Under the pieces are notes generated by a model that was not told the DNA's origin, did not search any database, and saw only the letters and a list, made by a program, of their open reading frames with translations. From Sacculina carcini (lineage: Eukaryota > Arthropoda > Thecostraca > Sacculinidae): a stretch of 64,000 nt of DNA. Location of the stretch: assembly GCA_916048095.2 (NCBI GenBank), contig OU696583.1:6301822-6365821 (forward strand), read 5' to 3'. A program made the translations under genes and the position numbers. This document shows, one piece after another, positions 53,281 to 64,000 of this stretch (its first letter is position 1; every line of letters starts with the position of its first letter).

Positions 53281-53745
53281 TGCTCGGCATCGCTGAAACG
53301 TGTTTTCGATGTCCTGGTCAATGTTTGGCCAATAAACTGATGTCCGTGCCAGCTGCCACATTTTGCAGCAAGCGGCGGTGTTTTTTCGGACTGAAGAATG
53401 CATTCAATGGCTTGTGATCGGTCACTAGTGTAAACTTGTGCCCCCAGATATACTGTTAGAACTTCTTCAGGCCAAACACAATAATCTAGGGCCTCTTTTT
53501 GTACCTGACTGTAGTTGCGCTGAGTCTTATTCAGCGTTTTGACACGTTGACGATTGGGCGCTCATCACCATTCTCAGCGATCAAATAGTACTCTGTCAAT
53601 GCCGATCTCTGATGCATCACAAGCCATTCCCAGTTTCTTATCAGGATCATAATATACCAGAACGATATCTGACACCAACATGTTCTTCAGTTTCTCGAAC
53701 GCTTTCTTCTCTCAACTTTTCCACTGCCATGATACTCCTTTTTTG

Positions 53746-54681
53746 TCAAGCGTTGAAGGGCTCGGCCTCTGTCGTCGGGCTTCTAAGGAATGTTCCGTAG
53801 AACTGAACCGAACCAAGTAAATAATTGAGGCTGGACACATCAGTTGGCTCGTTCAATTTTACGAAAGCGTCCACTTTCGCACCTTTTGCGATTCCCCCTT
53901 TTGACAACCGATGCCCGAGGTAATCCACTTGAGGCTGTGCAAATTTGTATTTATCCAACTTGCATCGATGTCCTCTTTGGCTGAGACGTTCGAAGAGACG
54001 CCGGAGATTTTCCAGATCATATGCGTCTTTTCCACTGACAAGCAAGTGGTCCATGTACACTGCAACGCCGTCTAGGTCGCCTGTGAGCTTCTCCGTAATT
54101 TCTTGGAAATAATCTGGTGCTAACTTGATGCCGAAGGACAGGCGCAATTGCAGCAGCACTCCACGTGTGTGCTTAGCGCCAGACGTTTCTAACTCTTTGC
54201 AGCTAGTGGAATTTGGTTGTATGCGTCCGCGAGGTCTATTTTAGTGATATTAATAGCCTCCTCCCAGTTTGTGTATCAGGTTCTTGGGGGCGAGCATCGG
54301 TTGGCGGTGCGTCTCCAGCTGTGTGTTTATTGTTGCGGAGTAGTCACAACATACTCGTATGTTCGGCTTCGATGTGCTAAGAGTGTGTGACTTTTGTACC
54401 GGAACAACTGGCGTGTCGTAGTCATGAAACTGTACTTTTCTCCAAACTACTTTCTTGATGCCGTTATCGTATGCTCTAGCGAGGTCTTCTTTGACAGCAA
54501 ATGGAACTGCCCTGGCTTTCTTGAACACAGGCTGCGAATTTTGTTTAAATTTGACCTCTAGCTCAAAGTTACTGAGACATCCAAGCTCATCTTTCCATAA
54601 GTCTGGAAAATCGTCGCACAATTTTCTACATTTATCTTGCAGATGTATGTCCGATGACACATTGTCGAACACAGCATTCAC
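53746..54681 (-). pseudogene. Gypsy reverse transcriptase, catalytic motif changed
   Basis: The N-terminal half (54681-54250) carries ARAVPFAVKEDLARAYD, VVPVQKS and VCCDYSATINTQL; the second (54159-53746) FGIKLAPDYFQEI, VAVYMDHLLVSG and VDYLGHRLS. The usual YMDD box reads YMDH here, so a catalytic Asp is lost. A frame break lies at about 54160-54249. Confidence 0.85.
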
Positions 54682-55097
54682 TTGTTTTTACGCATGTTCA
54701 AGTGCTTCATCAAGCAAAATATTCAGCTTGTCCGATGCTGTTCTTCCCAAAAGACACAATCCTTCCACTTTAGACAATGTACTTGATGTGTTTCTTCACG
54801 TTTGCTCCATGACGTGGTTGTGACCATTTATCTCGATCTGCACCTCCATTTTTGGGAGTGCATCGTCGTTACTGTCCAACTCTGTGTTCAACTGTGTTGA
54901 CCAACTCTTGCGATATAATCTGGACAGTCTGTTCCTTTGATCTCTTGGTCGCCAATTCAATGTGTCCAAGTTTCTTGTCAGGACTTTTCCATCTTCAAAT
55001 GTGAAGAAGTATATGATAAAGTATTTTAATTGCTCTTTACTAAAACATCCAATCAATTTATTTATTTATTTTCAACCACGATCCACATATTAAAATA

Positions 55098-55553
55098 CAG
55101 GGCTTCAAATATGATTGGATCAGTGTTTACTTCTTTCTCGTGCATTAGCAAGTTACTAAGAGATTACTTTTTATCTAAAAGTCTGAAATATACTAAGAGT
55201 ATTAAGTTACTTTTTTATCTGAAAGGTTCTCTTTATGGATTGTCTGAAGAACTATCAAGAATACTATTGCGGTTTATAATTATATACGTTAATTTTATGT
55301 TTTATTGCTCAGTTTTTAATGGTTACGTCAATATTTGAGATGTTAGGCCACATTTTGATGGTCTGTTGTTCACATGACATCAGAACGAGGACAAGGTGGA
55401 AAACAAGGTAAGGAAAACGGTGTGAGTCAATGGTTTATTTCTTGAATGAATTTTTTTAAATAAATTTGAGTGATCATAAGGTGACTTTTTAGGTAAATTT
55501 TTCTCGAAAATATGGTTATTTTTCATTTTTGGGTTACTTTTTTGACAGCTATT
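55098..55553. mobile_element. Possible relative of the 43597-45050 hAT element
   Basis: The right end read inward gives CTAATAGCTGTCAAAAAAGT then AACCC, close to the TAGGGCTGTCAAAAAAGTAACC terminus of the intact element; the left end CAGGGCTTCAAAT is weaker. AT-rich with AAGTTACTTTTT motifs. No target duplication seen. Confidence 0.4.
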
Positions 55554-55559
55554 AGGTAG

Positions 55560-56200
55560 ACATTCATGCAAAATTTACTGTTTTCGTACAATAAATGGTA
55601 TTGTTTATCTCAAGTAGCTGAGCTTAGCCATATATCAGTTGACAACATTGTCTAGAAACGGTACCATGCTTGGTGTTACATGGTATATTGGGTAACAAGC
55701 TGAAACAGGTCGATCAAGAACCAAGGGGCGATGTATTTGGCCTAGCGCAGTCAAGCTCGTATGTGATTAGGAAACAGCGGGGAGCGCCAGATATTTTTGT
55801 ACGGTGTTGGTGATGTACATTGCTATGAAACTCTTTGACTGTTGTCTCTAACGTGGTGTGACAGAGTACCATTCTTAACACTCATACACTGACACTTTTA
55901 TACTGACACTCATACTCTGACACTCATACACTGACTCTCATACACTAACTCTCACACTGATTAACTGACATACACTATTAACTGTTACGCCTGACAATTA
56001 ATTGGTGACAACTGGTGCGCTTATCGTAATTGATCTGTTGCATGACTTACTCTACTAGTGCAATCTACTACATATGCTAATCTACTAGTTTTCACGCTCT
56101 TACATTTTTTCACAAATTTCACAAATTGTTTGTGCTGGTGTTTCGGTGATGGTATAATGTTTGGTGTGTTCCTTTTGCTTGTCTATACTCACTCATTAAC
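55560..56200. other. No supported gene
   Basis: Contains a loose CACTCATACACTGACTCT tandem at about 55875-55970. Nothing else recognised. Confidence 0.5.
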
Positions 56201-56229
56201 CTCTTGTCAGCTTTTATTCGTCCTGTGCC

Positions 56230-57312
56230 ATGAAAGATGTCGATGTCCCCACTGAAATATCGACAATGATGTTTCTCGTGCATCTTGGCTTCGTCTATAG
56301 ACGAAAATTCGTTCGCGGCTACTGTGTGTACTTCCGCTGTAGAGCGGAGTTGTCGTGGGACGGCGGTATCTGTTGGCGGTGTGTTAGAGTGCAGACAACC
56401 GTACAACAACCCTCCAAATATGACTGTGGCCAATCTCCGGTGCCGGTCGACATGTCACACGCTTGCGCGTACGGATCCATGTCGTCTTGTACAGTTGACC
56501 GATACGGCTTTGGATCAGAAGCCGCAGGCGTCATTAGCATCCGCCGGAGAGTGTCACAAGAAGCGCAGCAGTGTCTACGATGCCGCAATCACCGGCTGCG
56601 TTGGCAGTGACCCTGACACAGCACTGTCGCTACGCACTATCCAAATTGGAAGAAGCCTTCTTTCGCGGCAATGTAGCGAGCGGGAACGGTGGAAACATCA
56701 TCCTCATATCTGTGTTCTAGACGGCTTCAATTCCTGCTGGGCTCGGGCTGTGAAATATTTGTGAATGACACTTTTCATGTGTCCTCAGATCTTTCGACAT
56801 CTGCTGACTGTGCACATTCAGCACAACGGGGTGTACATACCTGTGACCTTTGTCCCCATTACCAGGCGTACAGCTGGCCATGGGTGCTGCGGTGTCGGGG
56901 AAACTCGTGTTCATCATGAGTGAGGGCTCTTGGGCCCGATCTTCCGCGGTTTGCACCACGAATGTTCATCGCAGAATTCGGGCCTGCCATTCATCCATCG
57001 TCAGTTCAAATATTCCCCATGCGGAAGTGAAGGGCTGCTTCTTCCACTACACACAGGATGTGCTTTGCAAGGCTTCGCAGTCTATCCTTGAGGCTCTACC
57101 CTTGAAGCGACACTACTCCTGCTGTGTGCCATCCCGTCGCTGCCGTCGCATCTGATGCGACGCGGTTTCAGGCCATCTGCGAGCCTGAAGGATTACGGAC
57201 CAATCCGCCCACATGTCTGCTGCTGGCGTGCATCGTGACCAACTCCGCCATTGAACAGTGTGATTCTCAGGAGGGGGATTATTGCGTGGAATCTCTTCGT
57301 CCTACTTGGTGA
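56230..57312 (+). pseudogene. MULE-like transposase remnant
   Basis: Spread over three frames. In order: a FLYWCH/WRKY-like zinc-finger region (FLVHLGFVYRRKFVRG), YNNPPNMTVANLRCR, DTFHVSSDL (position of the first catalytic Asp), HLLTVHIQHNGVYIPVTFVP in another frame (about 56795-56860), AEVKGCFFHYTQDVLCKASQ (57020-57080) and a C-terminal TPPLNSVILRRGIIAWN. These match the layout of MULE transposases common in invertebrates. Frameshifts and stops show it is dead. No inverted repeats were found around it. Confidence 0.65.
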
Positions 57313-57629
57313 TCCCTATTAATTAATCATCCACTGGGCGATTATTAATAAGAATATTCTGTGGGCACGGTCGTCACAACGGAGCGCTGATATTGCTTTT
57401 GTGTGTGTGTGTGTGCGGCTCCTGTTATGACGTTGTTAACGCTGTGTGACGGCGATATGAGGCCTATTTGTCCAGAAACTGCGATTCATGTATTGTTTGA
57501 AATTTATGTTTCGTTGGAATGACTCATTGTATAATACATCAACTGAATGACTGTCAGACAACAGTCAGAAGTCATTCTGCAACAGTCAAAAGCTGACTGT
57601 TGAAGACTGAGAGAGACTGTTGAGACTTC
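57312..57629. other. No supported gene
   Basis: Short GT run at 57400-57416 and a GAAGTC/CAGTCAAAAGCTGACTG inverted patch near 57560-57610. Confidence 0.4.
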
Positions 57630-58016
57630 TTGAAGCTGGCGAGACGAATGGGCTTGAAGCTGGTCGTACCTAAGACTGACGAACACGAGCATGAACCAAC
57701 ACCAGTTGATCGGCGGTCTGAGGAGGCTGCTGTGCCGCGGTCGCCCACGGCCGCATCACAGCGGTCCCAGGTGTCCGCGACCCGTGGGCCCCAGACAGCC
57801 GCATCCCAGCGGCCCAAGGCGGCCGCTCCCCAGCGGCGACCTCAGCGGGTCGCCGATCGGTCGGTCAACCGGCCGACGAACCGTGCTGGCAAATCAGCAG
57901 CGATGCCGGTCAGCCAGGGCGGCAAAAAACCGGCCGCTCAGCAGGCTTCCAAACCAGCAGAGCGGTCGTCTCCGATCCGGAGGAAATCGGGAGACTGTGT
58001 TAGAGCCAGTAGGTAG
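57630..58016 (+). CDS. Unrecognised basic, Pro/Ser/Ala-rich ORF
   Basis: A 128-codon frame from ATG at 57630 to TAG. After a short start (RMGLKLVVPKTDEHEH) the protein is low-complexity: repeats of the type AASQR, PQRR and QRPKAAA, rich in Arg, Ser, Ala and Pro. It looks disordered and nucleic-acid-binding-like. DNA here is strikingly GC-rich (GCGGCCNAAGGCGGCC-type), unlike both flanks. It could be a LINE ORF1 piece, a host exon or chance; no family match is claimed. It ends beside an oppositely oriented LINE fragment. Confidence 0.3.
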   Translation: MKLARRMGLKLVVPKTDEHEHEPTPVDRRSEEAAVPRSPTAASQRSQVSATRGPQTAASQRPKAAAPQRRPQRVADRSVNRPTNRAGKSAAMPVSQGGKKPAAQQASKPAERSSPIRRKSGDCVRASR

Positions 58017-58584
58017 AAGGAACGGTAAGAGCAGTAGGAGGTCTAAGTGTCATTAAAAGGAAAGTGCCTCGATCGCCGCTCGAAGCGACGATGGCTGCGC
58101 CTGAGGGAAGACAGATGATAAGAAAACCAGGGAGGGAAGTAGAAGTGAGATTAGGACGAGGGAGGAGTGGAAACAAAGAATCATTAATCGAGGAAAGACT
58201 ACTATAAATCAGCTTATATACATCAGGAATAGGAGCAGAGTAGAGTAGTTGTAACGGGAGACGAGAAGAGAGGAGAGATGAAAATGAAGAAGTATCGAAA
58301 TTTCGAAAGGAGCGAAATAATGGAGGTAAAGACAGAAAACAATTAGAAGAAGGGAACGTGAATACACAGAGGATTTCGTGTTCCGAAACAGAAGGATCAG
58401 GAGGCTGAAAAGTGATATGAAGAAGGGACAAATCAGTAGGGAGGACAGGAATAGGAAACAAAACAAAATCTAGGGTATGACCAGAAATATGAGTGGCGGA
58501 GGAAACTAGAGAAACAAGGCCACAAGAGCCAATTAATGAGAGGAAGTTCCGAGAATAGGAGCATGACTGGGGGAGTCGACTCAA
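58000..58584 (-). pseudogene. LINE endonuclease C-terminal fragment
   Basis: A 194-codon open frame on the minus strand. Near its start: VSSATHISGHTLDFVLFP, matching the THxxGHTLD motif of APE-type endonucleases in CR1-like LINEs. It is followed by the usual linker with FRSFRNFD and SSRLPLQLLYSAP. No RT follows within the window on this strand. Its orientation is opposite to the I-like LINE next to it. Confidence 0.65.
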
Positions 58585-58959
58585 AACTTAAAATTGATGA
58601 AAACAGGAAATTTTTAGTAAAGGAAGAGATGATGAAGTCGAAGATGTCAGAAAGCTCACTGAAAAAAAAACTGATAATCTACCGGGATGATTATGTCTAC
58701 AAAAAATAAGGATTCATAATTTACGTAGAGAGAGAGAAATGGACACAAAAAGTACGTATAATGTGAGATACCATCTTGGTAGCTATAGACTTTCGCGTCC
58801 CGTTTCAAAGCTCGATGGACCTTTCGCGAGGCGAAGCGGGCCTCGTGGCTGTCCTATGTGTCGAGCGTTAATCGGCATTGTCCTATATCCACCATATGAG
58901 ACCGTATATAGCGCATCTCTGGGGAGTACCGTCTCACTCCACTGCCTTCTCTGAAGATC

Positions 58960-61690
58960 AGTGGCGTGGACGTAATAAATCCGGAGCATGTTGCTGACGA
59001 AATTGGCCGATATTTAGCGGAGCGCTGTCGTGCAAGCGTGGACGACCTGATTTTGCAGCGATCAAACAGCAGTGCGAGAGATCACCGTTGATTTATCCAC
59101 CAACTAACAGCTGCCAATCAACAGCGATTTTTCTGTATCAGAGCTTATAACAGCCTTGCGATCGCTTCGCGATATGCTGAAGGCCCTGATGAGGTTCACA
59201 ACCTCATGATGAAACGCCTGTCGCCGGCGGTGCTGTCTACCCTGCTGCAGGTCTTCAATGATCTGTGGTATGGTGGGCACTTTCCAGCCTCTTGGCGACG
59301 GGCGATTGTGATACCCATCATGAAACAGGGCGAATTAGGAGATCACCCGTCTTAATATCGCCCGATATCGCTGACCTCCAGTCTCTGCAAACTATTTGAG
59401 AAAATGGGTTGCAGACGGCTGGTATGGTTTCTGGAACGCGGTCGGCTGTTCAATGATGCTCAGTGCTGATTTTGCTAGGGTCGCTCAACGTTGGACCACT
59501 TGGTGACCATCGACTCTTGCGTACGTGAATGTTTCACGCGAGGTCACCACGTCGGGCGATATTCTTTGACATCGAAAAGGCACCACATGGCGACACGGAA
59601 TTATTTGCAAACTGCAACGCTGTGGTGTCAGAGGCAGCATGGGACGTTCGTACACAATTTCCTTTTGCACCGCACATTCTGTGAGCGTGTGGGGAACTCC
59701 CTATCTCGTCAGTTCGATCAGGCAGAAGGCGTTCCACAGGGTAGTGTGCTCAGCGTGGCCATAATGATCAACGACATTGACACTCATTTACCTCCCTCGA
59801 TTGGACGGTTTCTATTTGTGGACGACTTCGCCGTTTGGTGTTCTTCCCGCAGCACTGTTGCTGTCCAGCGTCAAATGTAGCTGGCGGTGAATAAAATAGA
59901 GACTTGGAGAACGCGTAACGGCTTCCGCTTCTCGACGTCCAAAACGCTCGTTGTACACTTCTGCCGCCGTCGAGGTGCCTGCCCTGACATGGAAGTGGAA
60001 TTGTACGGCAGTGCTGTCTCATTCCAACGCACGGTTCGGTTTTTAAGGGTCACGTTGGAATCGCGCTTTACCTACGACGACCATATTTCACAGCTGAGAA
60101 CCACATGTCTCAAGGCACTGAATGTGCTGGACAATGCATCCCGCATTCGGTATGAAGCAGATCGACAGTCTCTTCTCCTTCTGTATCGCTCGTTAGGTCG
60201 CGTCTCGATTACGCAAGGATAGTATATGATATGGCTTCGGAATCAGCAAAAAGCCATTTGAATGTCGTGCACCACACAGGGATACGCATTGCCATCGGCC
60301 CGTTTCGCACGTCGCCAATCGTCAGCCTCCTTGTTGAGGCTGATGAGGCTCCGCTGGCGCTCCGTCGTCAAGAGCTGGGCATGCGTTATTCTTGCAAGCT
60401 GGCAAGCATCCATGAAAATCCCGCGTATGACGTAGTATTTTCCCAGCATGTGCCTGAGTAGCAGCACCTTCCAGGACCTCAGTGTTCTCTGCTATCTTGC
60501 AGCAAAATGTAGGCACTGCTGGAGTCATGAGGGATGGGTGCTAACGACGTCCTCAGACTGGAATACACGGCGGAGTGACCCTGGGAATTGGTCACACCCG
60601 AGGTCGACGTCTCGCTAGCAGCTCTGCCGAAAACCGTACAGTGCCCAGTGTGCTTCGCTCAAACACACTTGAGCGAATTCCTTCTTAGGGACAGTATACT
60701 GCCGTGTACACTGATGGATCTAAGTCGGCCAGTGGTGTGGGTTGTGCATTTGTAAGTGGAGGTACGTGCCGCTCAAACACGCTGCCACCGAGCGCCTCCA
60801 TTTACACGGCTGAGCTTTACGCTATCCTGCTTGCCCTGGTTTTTATTCACTCATCTTCATTTTAATTTTTTTTAGTTTTATTGGACCCCTTTAGTGTTTT
60901 AATTCATTGGCGTCGTTCTCGCTCCATCCTCTTATACAGAGGATTTTTTATCTCTCTTGACAACATCCACCACCAAGGCAAGCGGGTAAAGTTCTGCTGG
61001 ATTCCGGCCCATATTGGAATTTTGGGCAACGAGCGAGCTGACGGTGCCGCAAAAAGAGCTGCTGAACGAGACTTTTATTCATTATATTTTAACTTTCCGT
61101 TTCCGTATCCGGAGTTTTATTCTATCATACATCGTTTTATTCGTTCTCGCTGGCAGCTCTCCTGGGACGAGTATGGTACTAACAAACTAAAAGCAGTGAA
61201 GCCCGAAATCGGACATCGGATGTGCTCTTGTAGCCGGAAGAGGTCCGAAGAGGTGGCGCTCTGTCGTCTGCTTGTGGATCACACGTACGATACGCATCGC
61301 CATTTCTACTCGGACAACCTGAGCCCATGTGCAGCGCATGTAATGCACGTCTTTCCGTGCAACACATCCTGGTAGAATGTCCATCATTCTCACAGGCGCG
61401 TCAACGTTGTCTTGGATCCGTTCAGTGTATTGACGAGGTTCTTGGAGAGGAGCAATCGGCGTTCATTGAGGGCGCATTTTTGAATTTTTATGGCTTTTGC
61501 CTTTTTGAATATTCATAAAATTTTATTTATTGACCTTCACATCCATTTTTTTCGCCATCACCTTTATTTATTTAATTGTTCTATTATTCATGGTCATTAT
61601 TTGAGGTACTGTAGCTTTAAATAGACTGGGGGGTGCCGTATGGTCCTAGAGGCCGGTGCACCCCAAAACGCAAAAATAAACAAATATCTG
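58960..61690 (+). mobile_element. I/Jockey-like LINE with RNase H, decayed
   Basis: Pre-RT region (ADEIGRYLAERCRASVDDL), then RT: FPASWRRAIVIPIMKQGE, YRPISLTSSLCKLFEKM, RSTLDHLVTIDS, EGVPQGSVLSVA and FLFVDDFAVW with the catalytic DD (near 59820). RT thumb pieces run at 59887-60222 and RNase H at YTDGSKSASGVG (60700), YTAELYAILLAL (60800) and FCWIPAHIGILGNERADGAA (60990). The C-terminal CCHC-like MCSACNARLSVQHILVEC is at about 61327-61380. Many stops and frameshifts. The 3' UTR GTGCCGTATGGTCC ... GGTGCACCCC ends in an A-rich AAATAAACAAATA tail at about 61685. Confidence 0.82.
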
Positions 61691-62697
61691 CTTCAAAGGA
61701 CACGATATGAAATTGAATAAATCAAGGAAGACTTTTCATACATATATTGTAACAACCCATACATATAACCCAAAATATGTATCAATTTAGAACGGAAGCC
61801 AAACATATCCGGAAAAAGCACGAAACGGAAGTAACCGAGATGAAAAATTTAAAGACTCGTGCACTCTTAAATTTTCATCCGTCGTTTTTTGAAGTGTTGT
61901 TTCTTAAATTGATTGTGAAATACTTATTTCATGCATTTTTCGCTCAAGAAAAAACGTATTTGTTATTGTGTTTATGGCACATTTTATAGAGGCCGGTGTT
62001 GTGCAACACGGCGGACTGAATGTTGTTAAACAATGTGTCACTGTTGAAGCAGCGAGCATGTTGATGTGCTGAATTGTTTTGGCACTGTTTTGCATTTGAA
62101 TGCTTCACGAAAACGCGAGCTGCCGTAGAATGCCCCATTTATTCTGAAAATAAGACAACAGAAAATCTCATTAGCATGTTTATTACGGTATATAATTACC
62201 ACACGCCGAACAAGACCAAAGTTTCTCAATGTTTCAACCAAGCTTCTGTGTTTTCATTCAAATGGAAAATAAGGAAACATGTATTTTATGAAAACTGGAT
62301 CGACTTGAACATCTCACCAAGTACTTTTTGACCGATAGTGCCCTAGTTCCTTTCTGTTTTCTTATGTCTTAAATACTTGTAATATGAGACGCGTTACGGA
62401 CTTTTACCAAGTTACATTTGAATGGGAAGTATTGAAAAGTATTTATATATGTGGCAAATAATTTTTGAAATTGAGCGTCAGTCTTAGCTTGTATTTGTAA
62501 ACATTCATCCATTAATGTCGAAAATTATTATGATAATATAAGTGTAATATTTGGATATACCTGATCTTGAAAAAATCTAGTAAGCAAGTTCTAGACAAAT
62601 ATTTGAGCTTTTAGGGCAATCTAGTGATGGCAACAAATGTCGCCACTCAGCACTTTCGTGTACAAAATTTCAACTGATAGTCACACGTTGCAACTAC
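61690..62697. other. AT-rich, no gene seen
   Basis: Short overlapping ORFs without family resemblance. Confidence 0.5.
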
Positions 62698-62812
62698 TGT
62701 TGCACTATATTCAGTAAGTTTTGATGCAGCTATTGTTGCACTATATTCAGTAAGTTTTGATGCAGCTATTGTTGCACTATATTCAGTAAGTTTTGATGCA
62801 GCTATTGCTGCA
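62698..62812. repeat. 36-bp tandem repeat, three copies
   Basis: Three near-identical units of GTTGCACTATATTCAGTAAG followed by TTTTGATGCAGCTATT. Confidence 0.95.
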
Positions 62813-63416
62813 ATATTTCCTATTTCTAGAAGTCACACACTTCTAAAATTCACACATTTTAAAACTCACACACTCCTATTTCATATTGTTCACTCCTATT
62901 TCATATTTCTATATTGAAACATACAGCTTATATGCTTATATGTATATATGCGTATAACCACATATATATTTATAAGTATGCTTATATATACGTTGTTATA
63001 TATAGGCAGCGAGAATATATGTATATGGTATAAGATAATATGAATGTGTGTTTATGAATATGCGTATATACGTATATGATGTAAGGGAAAACACAAATGA
63101 TGTTACACAATCTATGTCTCTTACATAATGTATGTCAAAAAGATCAAATATATGTATATGTGTACTTGTATGCACTATGCATCTTGATATATATTTGAAA
63201 CTTGAAAAATAGACAATTGATCAATGTTCAATTTGTGTTTACCGTACCTGTTTTTGATGGGCACTTTTCTACTTCTAAAGAAATCTTGGTGCTGTTTAAC
63301 TCTGTCTTCACATCGTGCCTGCAAACAAAGTAAATAATGATGATATTATTATTATTGTATACTATACTGCCCAAATACAGTATGTTGTAGGCTATCAGTC
63401 TTACCTTGTAAATCAG
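62813..63416. other. AT-rich, no gene seen
   Basis: A TATATGCGTATATA-type alternating stretch at 62930-63080; nothing else. Confidence 0.5.
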
Positions 63417-63650
63417 TGGTCTGTGACTTTTTCTCTGATTCCCCACGGCCCAATGAACCACCACATAATCTTTCACAACAACTCTGAAGAAGTCAATAAA
63501 TGGAGTTTTCCACCAAATTTAAGGTCACGAAGTCACCATAATCGAAAATCAACTAATTCGGATTGATAAAAAACACGCACATTTGTCTCTCTGTTCGACC
63601 ATTCGGGTAACGTTACATTCCCCACCAGTTAGGAACTACTCACAGACTAC
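63417..63650 (-). mobile_element. hAT-like MITE, family A, fourth copy
   Basis: Starts CAGTGGTCTGTGACTTTTTC and continues TCTGATTCCCCAC; ends CCCCACCAGTTAGGAACTAC. This is the inverse of the copy at 27891-28148. No clear target duplication. Confidence 0.55.
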
Positions 63651-64000
63651 GTATCACTGAAACAGATGGGGAATACGACCAAGCAAGGTTAAATTGGTTT
63701 GAAATTGTCCTCTTCCTCGGATATCAAGGTAGTTTATTATTGAAGTTTTGTCTGATGGCTTCCTCATGTAATTATTGACTATAAACGACTTTCCTAGCTA
63801 TTGCATGTTGCGTGTTATTATACATTAAATAAAATTATGTGCTATTGAAAGAAAAGCTGACCAAACGGAAAATGAATATGCACATTAAGTATAAATATTG
63901 ATTTAAGTTCAATGTCAAAAGAGAGGTATTGAATATAATTGATGTAAAAGATGGAATAGAAGATAAAATAGGACAGAGGAGTAAATACTGAGATATTACA
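63651..64000. other. No supported feature
   Basis: AT-rich to the window end. Confidence 0.5.

Larger units (their letters stand above)
52186..55056 (-). mobile_element. Decayed Ty3/Gypsy retrotransposon (K02A2.6-like)
   Basis: Read on the minus strand from 55056: end of gag or start of protease (MEVQIEINGHNHVME), RT N-terminal part (54681-54250), RT core (54159-53746), RNase H with the integrase zinc finger (about 53745-53280, heavily broken), ~480 bp of unrelated AT-rich DNA (53280-52801), then integrase (52800-52186). Multiple frameshifts. No LTRs found. Confidence 0.8.

Noticed and set aside
58739..58954. 71-codon ORF (MDTKSTYNVRYH...)
   Set aside because: No family resemblance; lies between two LINE fragments and is opposed by an equally long antisense frame.

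Overview
This is nuclear DNA of an animal. The evidence is a spliced LIM-homeobox gene with GT-AG introns of 0.4-5.8 kb, several classes of metazoan retrotransposon and DNA transposon, and very abundant (CA)n/(GT)n microsatellites. The window does not fix the species. The Islet gene says bilaterian or other metazoan, and a Ty3/Gypsy element with a tRNA-Trp primer site (CsRn1/Kabuki type) fits an invertebrate. No tRNA or rRNA gene, CRISPR array or prokaryotic operon was found.

The one clear host gene is a complete Islet (ISL1/2, tailup) transcription factor on the minus strand. I assembled six coding exons from motif matches and splice phases: 29087-29066, 25405-25216, 21766-21534, 21159-20885, 16878-16615 and 10816-10625. 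They join in a single reading frame of 392 codons, giving a 391-residue protein with two LIM domains, an Islet-type homeodomain, the QPPWK partner-binding segment and a C-terminal tail. A GC-rich block without a TATA box at about 29088-29480 is the likely promoter and 5' UTR. The 3' UTR probably ends at a poly(A) signal at 10193-10188. The introns carry long CA/GT tracts, a 14-bp minisatellite, hAT and TA-flanked non-autonomous transposons, a truncated LINE and a few possible regulatory blocks.

Region by region: 0.1-2.5 kb is a long-TIR element holding a piece of a Ulp1-like SUMO protease gene. 2.5-10 kb is microsatellites, hAT/Tigger-type MITEs and an E-box cluster downstream of Islet. 10.6-29.5 kb is the Islet locus. 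31-32.5 kb is microsatellites and the second copy of the 14-bp minisatellite. 32.7-41.4 kb is one Tigger/pogo transposon that has received a CR1-like LINE (itself split by a Gypsy-like LTR element) and an I-like LINE (itself split by a hAT element). 41.5-42.4 kb is a ~390-bp tandem module. 43.6-45.05 kb is another hAT element with a perfect 8-bp target duplication. 46.8-50.0 kb is a 15-bp minisatellite split by a CsRn1-like LTR retrotransposon. 52.2-55.1 kb is a decayed Gypsy element. 56.2-57.3 kb is a decayed MULE-like transposase. 58-61.7 kb holds LINE remnants on both strands. The rest to 64 kb is AT-rich with a 36-bp tandem repeat and one more MITE.

Most long ORFs in the window are not host genes: they come from microsatellites or from broken mobile elements. 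Exact element boundaries are given where target-site duplications can be read directly.
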